Positions 35,092 to 46,226 of a stretch of 64,000 nt of DNA are shown here, in pieces (the stretch's first letter is position 1; each line of letters opens with the position of its first letter). The notes under the pieces are model-generated. The model was given only the letters and a program-made list of their open reading frames with translations. It was not told the DNA's origin and ran no database searches. Position numbers and translations under genes: made by a program. This DNA is from Siphonodentalium dalli (Eukaryota > Mollusca > Scaphopoda > Gadilida > Siphonodentaliidae), in the NCBI GenBank assembly GCA_032622095.1, contig CP136062.1, forward strand, positions 199,275,887 through 199,339,886, given 5' to 3'.

Positions 35092-36708
35092 CTATTCCTT
35101 GAAATATACGTTTAATGTGTTTATCTGGATGCGATTTCCACGGAATAAACTGTTCGTCAGGTCCGTGGCTCTTGTCGTAATGTTTCCTTCACCCATGTTG
35201 ATGTTCAGAGTGTTCTGTGTGGAGGTAATATTTTCAACATTTCCGGAGTTCGAGTTGTCACTGTCAGGAACAACTAGCTGAACATCACTCACACTGGAAC
35301 TACTAGCATTAATATCAGAATGCTCAGCTGAGGTAAGTTCAGTACCGGTAGAAGATTTTGTGGAACTCATTAAACGCGAGCATCTTTCCCTCTCGTTATC
35401 ACTGGATGTTGAGTAATTATTAATACTTGCCAGGTTTTTATGTCCAGTAATGTTAGCGATATCAATTGGTGCAACATTGTTTTCTCTCAATTTCTGCACC
35501 AGGTGTTTTCGGGCACTTGTGTTGGTCAGTCTCTTGTTCGTATCCAATCCACCCTCTTTTGCCATGACCGACATAATGCTAGCAAGTTTATTAATTCCTA
35601 CTTTCTGTCGCTTAAACCATCTATCACCTGGAATCTCAACGGGTGTTGTTCTAGCCGCAATATAGAACGGATCATCCTCAGCGCTGTATCCAATTGGTCG
35701 TTTCGTTGCGTATAGCTCATACATGTATACTGGATTATGTTCGTCATTTATGCCTGTACTATACATCCTCGGAGTGATTTCCCGAACATTTCTGATATCG
35801 GCACCCGTTCTAGTTTTTGTTTGTCGCTCGTTTAACTGTAGATATTTTTTTCCTTCACTCGACTGCTTCAATGCTACATCTCCCCATGACAAATTGTAGT
35901 GTTCGCTCACTCCTCGTAGACCAAACTGAACTGTGTTATTAAACCACAGTGTGTTTAAAATTGAATTTGGGGTCGATTCCCCAAGCAGCTCCTTCTGATA
36001 CAGAATATTGATTTCTGCATCATTGATCGGTTCAGCCTTTTTTGGTTTGTTACCTTTTCCGCACCGTTTTAATTGTTTCTGTTTTGCAACAAGCGCTCTC
36101 CGTGCAGTTTCAAATGAATCATCCAATTTATTCATCACATAACTTCCATATTTATGCCGTTTTAGGTAGCGGTCAATGCTACCAATTTGACCACGCAACG
36201 AACTGGGTTCAAATTCAGTACCGTCTTTTCTTCTCACACTGAGAATGTAATTTGCAATTACAGGATCAAGCTCACTGACTGGGATATCATGAATTTCCCT
36301 TGTTTCAGAATTTTTGGCCAAGAATGATTTGAAGAGTTTGATATCTGCAAGCGACTTTTTCAACGTGTGTTTGCTTTGTTGCTCACTGATGAAATCTTCC
36401 ACATTTTCGGGTGAAATGTCAGCAAATCTATCTGGAAGACTGACAACTTCGGGCTCAATATTCGCAATTGTTTCTGGCACACAATCAGCCTCATTGGGTT
36501 GTGGCTGAGTAATGTTCCCACCTGTCATAATCTCACTTGGCCCTGGGTAAAGTGGATTCATCATTTCATCAATTTCTTCAATTGGCATAGAAATTGGAGC
36601 TACTTCGGTTTCATGATCTTCACCAAATTCTGATCCGAATTGTCGCATTAGCGCCTGATCATTAAACAGATCTTCCAAGTCATTTGCAACGGTGAAACCA
36701 CCAAACAT
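35092..36708 (-). CDS. Crypton/KIAA1958-like tyrosine recombinase, intact
   Basis: This is a complete, intronless 538-residue frame with ATG at 36706-36708. It should bind DNA and perform strand exchange through a covalent tyrosine-DNA link. The acidic N-terminus (1-95) is low in structure. Residues 96-220 form a SAM-like, helical DNA-binding region (FISEQQSKHTLKKSLADIKL, then LRGQIGSIDRYLKR). Residues 230-435 form the catalytic domain. Visible candidates are R265 in FGLRGVSEHYNL, K298 in NERQTKTRTG, R400 in NTSARKHLVQ, H423 in TGHKN and nucleophile Y432 in INNYS. The tail is Ser-rich and ends SLFRGNRIQINTLNVYF, like the short C-terminal motif of animal KIAA1958-like proteins as I remember them. 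Lack of stops suggests recent mobility or domestication. Element ends were not found, so a single-copy host gene cannot be excluded. Confidence 0.88.
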   Translation of the reverse strand: MFGGFTVANDLEDLFNDQALMRQFGSEFGEDHETEVAPISMPIEEIDEMMNPLYPGPSEIMTGGNITQPQPNEADCVPETIANIEPEVVSLPDRFADISPENVEDFISEQQSKHTLKKSLADIKLFKSFLAKNSETREIHDIPVSELDPVIANYILSVRRKDGTEFEPSSLRGQIGSIDRYLKRHKYGSYVMNKLDDSFETARRALVAKQKQLKRCGKGNKPKKAEPINDAEINILYQKELLGESTPNSILNTLWFNNTVQFGLRGVSEHYNLSWGDVALKQSSEGKKYLQLNERQTKTRTGADIRNVREITPRMYSTGINDEHNPVYMYELYATKRPIGYSAEDDPFYIAARTTPVEIPGDRWFKRQKVGINKLASIMSVMAKEGGLDTNKRLTNTSARKHLVQKLRENNVAPIDIANITGHKNLASINNYSTSSDNERERCSRLMSSTKSSTGTELTSAEHSDINASSSSVSDVQLVVPDSDNSNSGNVENITSTQNTLNINMGEGNITTRATDLTNSLFRGNRIQINTLNVYFKE

Positions 36709-39299
36709 CGCTAGATTATTTAAAATTTTGACAGATTGTTATGGAACGCAGACGTACACGCATGGGTTTGTTTACAAATCGCCGGTACTTTTATTCCGCA
36801 TTTCGAAACGAAAAAAGTACCGGGATTAACTCATACTAAATGCATTTTTTTTGCGACATGAACCTGTAAACAATTATAAATAACAATCAACTTGTTAATT
36901 TTATTGTTAATCTATTTCATTTTCACCGCATTGGTAATATTCAATTGAATCGAACGTATCGAATTGTTGTCATCGCGAGGCGCTACGTTCTAAAAATAGT
37001 CATTTTGAGCGAGGTCACGGAAGGTTAATGAAAGGTCAACTCGGATGTAGTTCTACTATGGGTATAAACTTTAACCATTGAAATGCCATTCAAACGTGTT
37101 ACCCACAGTAGAAACGTGTTACCCACGGTCGGACTCCTGTTCACACACAGTAGGGTGTACAGCACAAATATATTGTATAGCATGTTTGTACACAGTACTA
37201 TAGGGAGTCATGGTATAAAATGTGATCTGGGGGTTCGAAAATTAAATGGGCCTTTAACGTGTTCTGGTGAATCTGCTGCGCTGTAGGCGATGAACTGCTG
37301 AACATGATTCTGAACTGAACGGCATGATGGTTAGTCAAATGGTGTCCCTTCCCTGTACTGGGATATCACACATATATTACCTGTCATTTACACAACAATC
37401 TGCTTTCTTCTTTATAAATGAGTTAACCCGAGTTTGGCAAACTGCTGATCAGCTGATTCGGCATTTAAGGTATACCCGACCAAGGTCCCGATTTGATGGC
37501 TTAATTATGTCGGAGTGAACAAATAGTTTAAAAGTTATATTTCTGTCCACTGTAGCATCGGATTCACAATAGTTGCCATGATAGCGAACTCACCCTAAAA
37601 GCAGGGGTCACCACATGTTCTTCGTAATATTGACGTATTTTTATAAGATCCGGATTTGATGGATATATATTTTTGGACTGAACCACCATTTCACCACCAT
37701 TTCAACAAAAATACCCAATTCTGGCCACTAGGACTCCATATACCGCCATTGAGAGGGTTTATTCGGTATTAAGGAAACTAAGATTTACTCGATTTCAAAT
37801 CGCCATCTTGACGGAATTCTTCAAAACAATCATCACAAATTCGGACGAAATAACACAATGATATCCTAAAACATAAATCATTGCGCTAGTGTTATACATT
37901 TTCTGGTTCTTCGATGGCAAGGGCAACCGCCATCTTAATTTAACTCGAATTACTCAAGGAGGCCGGTGAGTCAACTGGTGGATTATCCAGACGGATATCC
38001 CAGACCGCCGGAATCCACAAAGAAATACAAAATACTATATACGCACTGATATACGCAAAAACACACATTAGCCAAAAATCGCGGTTTGGCCGATGGACTT
38101 TCAGATCTCGCGCTAAGGTGCGAAGCTTGAGCAAGGCCAATTGTATTGTGATTGCTTCGTCGTACTTAAATGTGACACAGACCGGGTTATCTGGTTATTG
38201 TGTTAGCTTAAGAGCTTAAGTTCACAAAGGTATTTCCGTAGAATTCCACTTTTGATATCAACACGAAACATCCAGTGTACAGTGTCATAAGAAAATGTCT
38301 GCATTTCCGAAATACTTGTTTTTTTTAATTTTATTTTTATTTTTTATTGAATACCAAAACATACATGGAATATCACAACATACATTAGCATACGATACTT
38401 CAAGGGCGAGAGGGGAAACTATCTCACTGTCACATGCGCACAGTCTCACACTCTTCATTCGCACCTGGTGTCATGACATAATGGGACATGGACATATAAT
38501 GTGTTGATATCAAATGTGGGAGATTGGGCACGATACACGACACAGCGCTGCGAAACAGTCAGGATATGTCAAAACAGAAGATACAGCCTCGATGCCGGGA
38601 GATATATTAATAGAGTTGTTACCCTTTGTTCTTTGTCGACAAATTATTTCGTTGTTTATGAACAATCGGTCAATGACTGGCCATGTTTCAACTTTCTATT
38701 CTACCAATATAATAAGCCTTATCACTGGTTCGCGATGTTCAAGATGGCCGGTGGTTCCATATGGCCCGATTCCTAGCATTTTACCCAACCCACCGGTAAA
38801 AGGTCAAAGTTAAGAAGTAGCATCCATTTGTAATCATTCGACAGCTGAGTGCGAGCTTTTTTTATCAACATGTTATGGCTTAATTTCATTTATTCTGAGT
38901 GCAACTACGTGTTTAAGAATTGTTTTGTGGCCATGTCATCTACATAGTTAGGCTCTGGTGACGATGCAGACATTCAGACGCCCTCTTTTGTCAACGAACT
39001 TCCCATAAGCTACTGATAAATAGCGAGTACTTGCGTTAAAAAAATAACTCAAAAACATACATGATACATCCAATCCATCTACTGTGCGAAACCTACGTAT
39101 TGTATGTATCCAGGGTGATTGTTTAATTAGTTTTAGGAAGTTCTCGCACCTGCGATTCGGTAACGACCTGTTGCCATTTTATTTTGGTAACTGGAGCCAT
39201 ATGCTAAAAATAGATGCTACTTGTTAACTTTGACCTCCGGAGACCAAATGGCGGATTCACCGCGAGTTAGTGATCGCACTTATATTTAGATATATATCC
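36709..39299. other. Non-coding stretch, upstream of the recombinase and beyond
   Basis: An imperfect palindrome CCGGTACTTTT...AAAAGTACCGG (about 36782-36824) lies just upstream of the recombinase start and could be a regulatory or terminal site. At 37083-37140 CGTGTTACCCAC occurs twice. The segments 37222-37256 and 37268-37390 repeat sequences found left of the recombinase. The remainder, including the frames at 38501-38813, shows no gene. Confidence 0.4.
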
Positions 39300-41700
39300 G
39301 AACGGCCTTTTAAAGTGTTGTATCTTATCGGGTTTCGTGTTCAAGTGCTCGTTTCATTAGAAGCCACTTGGTATCGAACATATTACGTTCAAGTCTGCAG
39401 TATGCATTGTATTTTTCGCAATTATACCTAAAGTTGAATTCTGCAATTTAATTAAAGCATTCATAGACAATTGGTCCGTTGTAAATTTTGTTTTGTAAAT
39501 ATAGTTTTTAATAATGTTATCCGTTCGATTGCTCATGTTTCCAAGCGTAATTGTCTTTTTTGTTAAAGGAATGACGAAATTGTTTGATATTGTCCATTTG
39601 GAAAGCTTGTCTAGGAATGATTGAACATGCGGACACTCCCAAAATGTGTGGCATATCGTTTCTTGTGTTTGACATCGGTTGCAAAGATCGTTTTGTCTAA
39701 ACTTGGCCAGTTTTATAAATTTATTGGTAGCTAAAATTCTACAGTTTATACGAAATTGAAGCCAGTGTAATTTAGTGTCAGACGTGGACTGGAATGGGGC
39801 CTTGAAGCAAATATCCCATGTAATGTTGTACTCCCCTAGTTTGGATTCCCATTTCGAGCACACGTCCAGTTTCTTGTTTCTCGACACTAGACAGTTGTAA
39901 AAATCACGCCCATCTTTCGCATTGCGTAATTATAATATGTAATTACTTGGGAGGATTGGTGCCATCAGGGGATTATTAGGTTGTTTAAGGGTTTGACACG
40001 TTTTCTGCTTGTCGAAGAAGCGCATGCAAGGTGATTAAATGTCGATAAGAGGGAATGTCTAGTGTGAAATGTGCCATCAGTCTGGAAAAGATCGTTAACG
40101 AAAATGATTCCATGTTCTCTCCATGTCCGTATATTTAGTGTCGAACCATTTATTTTAAAATGTTCATTATTCCATAAAATTGAAGACAGTAAGGGTAGGG
40201 TCTCTTTTTCTGCTACCAATAGCTCAGACCAGGCGATAAGGACATCTCTCCAGAAAGGATTCTGGATGCGGGCAGAATATAGCTTTAAGTATTGGCCTCC
40301 ATATGCAAGAAAGAGGGGATCTTCGTCTATTGGTAAATCTACAAGGGGGTGCCATTTCGGCCGTTTCAGTATAATTCGGCGGATCCATGTTATCTTCATA
40401 GATGAATTAAAAGCTTCGACATCAACCATTTTCAGACCCCCTGCTTCGAAATTTTGGCAGAGTTGGGTTCTTTTAACTCTGTCTCGTTTTCCTCCCCAAA
40501 CAAAGTTAAACAGAATCGTTTTTAAATTTAGCTTTGAGTCGTAGTTATCTAATATTTTATCAAGGTTGGTATTATATTTGATCCCTAATAGAGTAAAGGA
40601 GTTGGTGAATTGTACATGTAGTTCAGGGCATACATGTATGTTGTGTGTATTTCCCTTCAGAGCCCCAATCCACGATGCCTGACATTTACTGTGGTTGATA
40701 TTCAGTCCTGACACCGAGGCGAATTTGTCTATTGTACTATAAGATTCTAATAGACTTTCCTGACTGTCATTGAGGATCAGCGTTGTATCGTCTGCGTACT
40801 GTGTAATTTTATATTATAAACCACCGAGGATTATTCCTTTAATTTTAGTGTTTTGTCTCATTAGGATACCTAGAATTTCTGAGGATATATTATTGTAGAA
40901 AATGGATATCCAAGACTTGATTGATTCACCAAAATTAAAAACATCTAGGCATTCATGTATGAATGACCATGATACAGAGTCGAAAGCATTTTCAAAATCT
41001 ATTAATAGCAGCATTCCTGGTTTTGATTCTTGCTCTGTTTTTTTGAAGATTGTCGTATATATGAGTCTGGTGTTGTCTTCAATAAATCTATTTGATCTGG
41101 GTCTATTATTACAGGTAAAACTTTTTTCAGTCTATCTGCTATGCAAGCTGATGCTAGTTTATATGTCACATTCAACAGTGAGATTGGGCGCCAGTTTTTT
41201 AGGAGTTGCCTGTCTTTGTCTTTCTTTGGAATAAGAGTGATCAAGCCCTGTTGTTGTGTAATGGACAGCTCCCCGGTTGTAATTGATTCATTTAGGGATT
41301 CCAAGAGAATGGGACCTAAATCTACCCAAAAGAACTTGAAGAATTCTACTGTATAGTCATCTGGACCAGGACTTTTGCCGTTCTTTGTTCGTTTCAACGC
41401 AAAAGTTAGTTCATTAAGGGTTATGGTGCCCTCTATGCTTTCAGACAGTTCGGGGGATAGCCTGGGGACATTTTCGTTACGGGTGATTTCGTTGATTTGT
41501 TGTTTATGGACCGGTCGGTGTGAGTAAAGATTTTTGTAAAAGCTACGCGCCTCATTGATGATTTCTGTCTGGGACGATAAGGTGTTGCCTGAGTTATCGT
41601 TAAGGGATGTTATTGTCTTAGATACATAATTCCTTTTTTCTAAATACTGGTACTTACTAAGAGAAGATCTGGGGAAAAGAACCAATAGTTTATGAGAAAC
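39300..41700 (-). pseudogene. Decayed LINE, L1/Tx1-like, 5' truncated
   Basis: Minus-strand frames give a reverse transcriptase in order. FYKNLYS lies near 41520 and LKRTKNGKSPGPDDYTVEFF near 41340-41400. NWRPISLLNVTYKLA lies near 41145-41190 and LIDFENAFDSVSW near 40965-41005. YADDT is at 40787-40798, in a frame different from its neighbours, and SGLNINHSKCQ lies near 40680-40710. A C-terminal Cys/His segment CNRCQTQETICHTFWECP lies near 39630-39700. The RQGDPLSP region is deleted between ...NNISSE and ILGILMRQN (near 40860). At least three frameshifts separate the pieces (about 41010, 40813 and 39890-39965). No endonuclease domain is present and the 5' limit near 41700 fits normal LINE truncation. 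The 3' limit is approximate. Confidence 0.9.
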
Positions 41701-42453
41701 TAATGTTACGATATTGGATTATGTTGCCCCCACCCCAGACGGACCTATTATGTTTCAAAGAACAACACTATCAGGATGTGGTTTCGTGTTATACCGATAG
41801 TTCCATCACTAAAAGTCGATATTAAATGAATGTCGATATTAAGTTAAAATTGACTAGCATCAAATGATTTCAATTGCGTAATGATCGAACTTGAATATAC
41901 CATACATTTTAGTATTTCACCGGCCGTGAAAGAGATGAGGAGTTATGGTATGCATGCTTTCTATGATTTTGTTTGAATGGATGTATACGGAGGATAGAGT
42001 GCTAGATTCATTTATAATGTTGATAATGATTTCAAATGTAATTTTTATCAATACAATTTTTAAGTTCGCAAAGTTGTGGATGTGCATACCTCGCTGCTCT
42101 GGATAGATCTTAACGTGAAAGAGACTGACAGTAAAAGACTAAATAAATGATGCATGAACACGGTTTGCTCGTCCAGGAAGACCTTACACGACCAATCCGA
42201 TTAATTTTGTCTGACTAACACAACCAAATGTCCAATGCAGTGTGTTGTGGCAACATAATTTCCACTTACTGAGCACTGAGGTGTTATATATGGCCTACTC
42301 AACTTCCAATCTCGCATCATCCGCTCCCTTTAAGTCGCACATCACGATAAACGAGGCGCTCCATGAGGGGGATCCTATCACTTGCAGCGTGTCGGTGTGC
42401 CTATGTGCTATTCCGGGCCCACATGGGGTGTTAAATCCCGATACAAATAAGTA
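41701..42453. other. Non-coding stretch
   Basis: No gene or clear repeat was recognised. The frame at 42242-42454 has no motif. Confidence 0.45.
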
Positions 42454-42462
42454 AAGCAGAGC

Positions 42463-43510
42463 GGTGTGACTAATTACCGCCCGTGGACACTATATCTCGA
42501 CGTTATAAGGTAGCGACATGCCACCTGAGGGCAACCTAGAAGATCTTACTCTCTCGCTCGTCTCCGGCCGGTGTTATTAACCCCGAAAATGCCGATATTG
42601 GCTAAGAGAGCCCGGATGATCCCGGGTGTCTTCGTGTGTTTTCGGACAGTATATTCTGGTGATATGTGGTGGTGCAATACCAACTGAGTGTGACTTCCAA
42701 ATATTGACTCGTTGACACGTCCAAGGCCGATGTTATTAACCCCTCAAAATCCGGTAAAATAACATATAAACAAAAAGAGCCCGGGACAGCCCGGGACCGC
42801 CCCATGGACCCGTGGACACTATATATCGACGTTATAACGTAGCGGCATACCACACACAAAAATATTATAAACATAACATGATATAATGTCGATTTGACAC
42901 ACTCTTTAACTTTCTCTATGGTATTTTATCGGATTTTGGTATTGCACCACCACGCATCACCAAAATATACTGTCCGAAAACACACGAAGACAACCGGGCT
43001 CCCCCGGGCTCTCTTAGCCAATATCGGTATTTGCGGGGTTAATAACAGCGGCCGGAGACGAGCGATCGAGTAAATTTTTCTAGGTTACCTTCGGGGGGAT
43101 CTCGCTACGTTTTAACGTCGAGATATAGTGTCCACGGGCCTATGGGGGCGCCCGGGCGGTCCCGGGCTCTTTTTGTTTATATGGTATTTTACCGGATTTT
43201 GAGGGGTTAATAATATCGGCCGTGGACGCGTCAACGAGTCAATATTTGGATGTCACACTCATGTGGTATTGCACTACCACGCATCACCAAAATATACTGT
43301 CCGAAAACACACGAAGACACCCCGGCTCCCCGGGTTCTCTTAGCCAATATCGGCATTTGCGGGGTTAATAACACCGACCGGAGACGAGCAAGCTTGTTAA
43401 ATTTTCTATGTTGACCTCGTGGGGTATGCCGATACGTTATAACGTCGAGATATAGTGTCCACGGGCCCGTAGGGGCGCCCGGGCGGTCCCGGGCGGTAAT
43501 TAGTCACACC
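42463..43510. mobile_element. Large foldback element with 9-bp target duplication
   Basis: The termini are GGTGTGACTAATTACCGCCC and GGGCGGTAATTAGTCACACC. The flanks are AAGCAGAGC (42454-42462) and AAGCAGAGT (43511-43519), an 8-9 bp duplication with one changed base. The arms contain GTGGACACTATATCTCGACG, TTAACCCCGAAAATGCCGAT, CGGACAGTATATT and CCCGGGC-rich blocks. One arm unit appears again internally (about 42940-43200), making nested inverted copies. Nothing is encoded. The duplication length would fit MULE, hAT or P-like transposases; I cannot choose. Confidence 0.85.
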
Positions 43511-43519
43511 AAGCAGAGT

Positions 43520-44295
43520 CACGAACATAATTATGGCCTGATGTAATCACGTGTTTGTCACTTCACGGTGCGGTCGTTCAAAATTGTGAAAGTACATTTA
43601 TTGTATAAGGTGCAGATAGATAAGACAACAATTATCAATATCATCGTATGACACCAAAGTGAGATAAGACATCCAAATTATCGAATCAGCGACGCGACGG
43701 GAAGGGGTGAGTGTTGTGGTATCTTCTCCCATATTTCTTTAAATTTATGATGGAAAGTTCATTCCTGACTCAACATCATTTATACATTTCAGATAAAAAA
43801 TATGTTGAAAATATTCTGATCATTGTAATTTCTATCCAGCATTTAGGGTTATTTTGTTCAGACCAAAAGTTGAATGTTTGTTTACCTTCGATCAAAATTT
43901 TGGACTGAAATGGCTGTCATTTATCTTACCAAAGAGGTCTTAGTTGGATTGCTTGGTGTATCAGTTGAGAGAATTTCAACCGAAGGGTTGCAAATGGAAT
44001 TTACAGAAATTTCGTTTTTGTTTAACAGATGCAGTTGTACGTTCCAAAGTGACACCCCCATCGGAGACGTCTGGAGCCATGTCCCTGTGTCGGATTTGTT
44101 CATTATTACATTACTGCCGCCATTTCTAGAATCCCGGGACCCTTTCGGAAGCAGGTTAGAATAACATAGGCGACTAAACGGACCAAAACAGCGTATTATA
44201 TTTCACCAGGTCATATATCGATTTCCAAATTTTTAGATGCTATTTCATCAAGCATGTCTCTATATTACGCACACACTGATTCACGGTGCACCATA
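43520..44295. other. Non-coding stretch
   Basis: Frames at 43711-44164 overlap in different registers and none has a recognisable domain. Confidence 0.4.
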
Positions 44296-44799
44296 AAACC
44301 CCTGTCACACTCAGACCGGCGCTCTCACTGTGCTGCAAAAGTACCAACATATGAGTAACACGCAGGAGGAGCGCCGAAAACTGTCGAAAATTGTCAAACT
44401 TTTAAAACAAAGTGTGCTCCGTTTGCGTTCCTACTTTGTCAAGTCTCACGCTCTTAGTGCGTTCAAGTAGCTGTCATTGTGATGCTAGTACGTTCTCAAT
44501 AAGTTCGCAAAACGTTCTCTGCGCGGGCGCGGAGAGTACAGATAGCGCCTCCTGCGTTCTCCAGTCATAGTCAGTTTTTAGGTTGTGGGGAAAATACCCA
44601 ACACTCCGCAATAGATTAGCTGTCCGATTAAACTACTGTCACACTCCGCTGCGATCAGGCCGGCGCTTGCATTGCGCTGAAAAATAATCAAAGCGCCAAG
44701 CAAAGCGCAGTAAGGTATCCAAGAACGTATTGTTGACGCAGTGGCCACTGGCTAGGACGGGAGACGGTCTCCGTGATCGCCCCAGAGCACCAGAGCGCC

Positions 44800-44831
44800 G
44801 CGCTTGTTTTGTGCATGCACAAAACAAGCGC
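44800..44831. repeat. Perfect 32-bp palindrome
   Basis: GCGCTTGTTTTGTGCA is followed directly by its reverse complement. An inverted partner near 46036-46067 has drifted by two bases. It is part of the GCGC-rich element arms. Confidence 0.95.
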
Positions 44832-45039
44832 AGAGGTTCGGCGTTCTGACCAGACGTAGTACCGTCGCCATGACAGCGCAAAGCGTACTAACAACGCAAT
44901 GACAACGACTTGAACGCATTAAGAGCGCGTTTACGGCGTGGAGGAAACGCAGTGAAAGCGTGAGACTTGACAAAGCAGGAACGCAATGGGTGGTACAATG
45001 AGGGCGATGAAAACGTGATAAGAGGGATAGGAGCATGGC

Positions 45040-45530
45040 TTGACACGCGCGCCGCATGTATAACTGGTGGGGAGTTTCTCGTTTCGCGTGCGGGCTGACA
45101 TTATCAATGGGTGTTTTATTAGTTTTATTTATAGAATGGGAATTTGTGGGATGATTAAAAGTCAAACTGCGAGCTGGAGGCCGAGTCCCGTGAAAGGTGC
45201 ATGTAGTTGGGGAAATTAAATTTCGTTTATTGTGTTAATCAACGTTGATTAATGTTGATTTTTGGTTTGTGATAAACTATATGTCAATTACAAATTAAAG
45301 AAATTTCTGCAGCCCACTGGGGGTTGTGGTCGGAGACGGTCGAGTCGGCCACCGGTTCATTAATTAGGGGCTGGTTGTTATAATTCATATATTGTTATTT
45401 AACATAATTCTGAGTTGGTCATTCGCAAAACCAATATATTTTATATTCTACAATTACATTCTTGGGTTTATATTATATGATCTTGAGCGCGTTACCATTT
45501 CTGACATTGGTTCTCTTGTTTTAACATATT
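45040..45530 (+). repeat. Dispersed repeat R1, copy c
   Basis: This copy is homologous to 3519-4025 and, inverted, to 32975-33487. It extends into GATCTTGAGCGCGTTACCAT, which it shares with copy b. A related GGCGTTACCATTTCTGACT lies near 54828. Confidence 0.7.
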
Positions 45531-46226
45531 GAAAATTTCTGACAATTTTCCGCGCTTCCACTGTGCGTTACTCGTATTTTGATACTTTTTCAACTCAAAG
45601 CAAACGGAGTGTGACAGTGGTATGAGCAGACCGCATTTCAAAGTGGGATCGTACTGTAAACCTGCTGTAAACGCCAGAAGAACGCCATGTATAACGCTTG
45701 GTCGTAAAGCGAGCGCCAGAGTCGCAGTGGCAGCACAATGTGGACGTTCTATGAGCGGGAACCAGTCCATAACACCCCATGACAGCGCAGAAAGAGCGCA
45801 ATAAGTTTTGGACAGAGCCTCATTGAGCGTATTAAGGACGGGAAAGGCACGTAGTGAGAATTTGATTAAGCTTACTGTAGTCGCAAAAGACAAGATTAAT
45901 TTCTTGCTGGGACCACGAGAAGCTAATATGCGCTCTTGCTACGTCCACATAACGCTCACGTCGCTCACTTGGCGCTTTGCTTTGCGCTGTCACGGCGACA
46001 GTACTACGTCCTGGTCAGAACGCCGAGCCTCTGCGCTTGTTTTGTGCATGCATAAAACAATCGCGGCGCTCTGGCACCTATGGGCGACCATGGAGATCCT
46101 CGCCCGTTGTAGCCAGTGTCAACTGCGTCACCAATCGGTTCTTGGAGACCTTAGTGCGTTTAGGTGGGCGCTTTGATACGTTTGCAGCGCAATGAGAGCG
46201 CCGGCCTGAGTGTGACAGGGGCTTTA

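Larger units (their letters stand above)
44635..45618. mobile_element. Inner GCGC-rich element nested in the 44296 element
   Basis: The ends ACTGTCACACTCCG and CGGAGTGTGACAGT are inverted copies. The left part continues GCGATCAGGCCGGCGC, so it is related to the outer element but a different subfamily. R1 copy c occupies much of its interior. No convincing target duplication was found. Confidence 0.6.
44296..46226. mobile_element. Nested inverted-repeat element rich in GCGC motifs
   Basis: The outer ends TAAAACCCCTGTCACACTCA (left) and, inverted, TAAAGCCCCTGTCACACTCA (right) match closely. They are followed by CCGGCGCTCTCA. Subterminal regions hold many AGCGC/GCGCT/AACGC words, like the transposase-binding subterminal repeats of several DNA-transposon families. 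A second element (44635-45618) and repeat R1 copy c lie inside. No transposase is encoded, and frames at 44639-46176 are by-products of the GC-rich repeats. Confidence 0.7.

Noticed and set aside
40071-40544. 157-codon plus-strand frame
   Set aside because: Antisense shadow of the Tx1-like LINE reverse transcriptase.
44639-46195. Several cysteine/arginine-rich frames
   Set aside because: They arise from GCGC-rich inverted-repeat arms of nested elements, on both strands at once.
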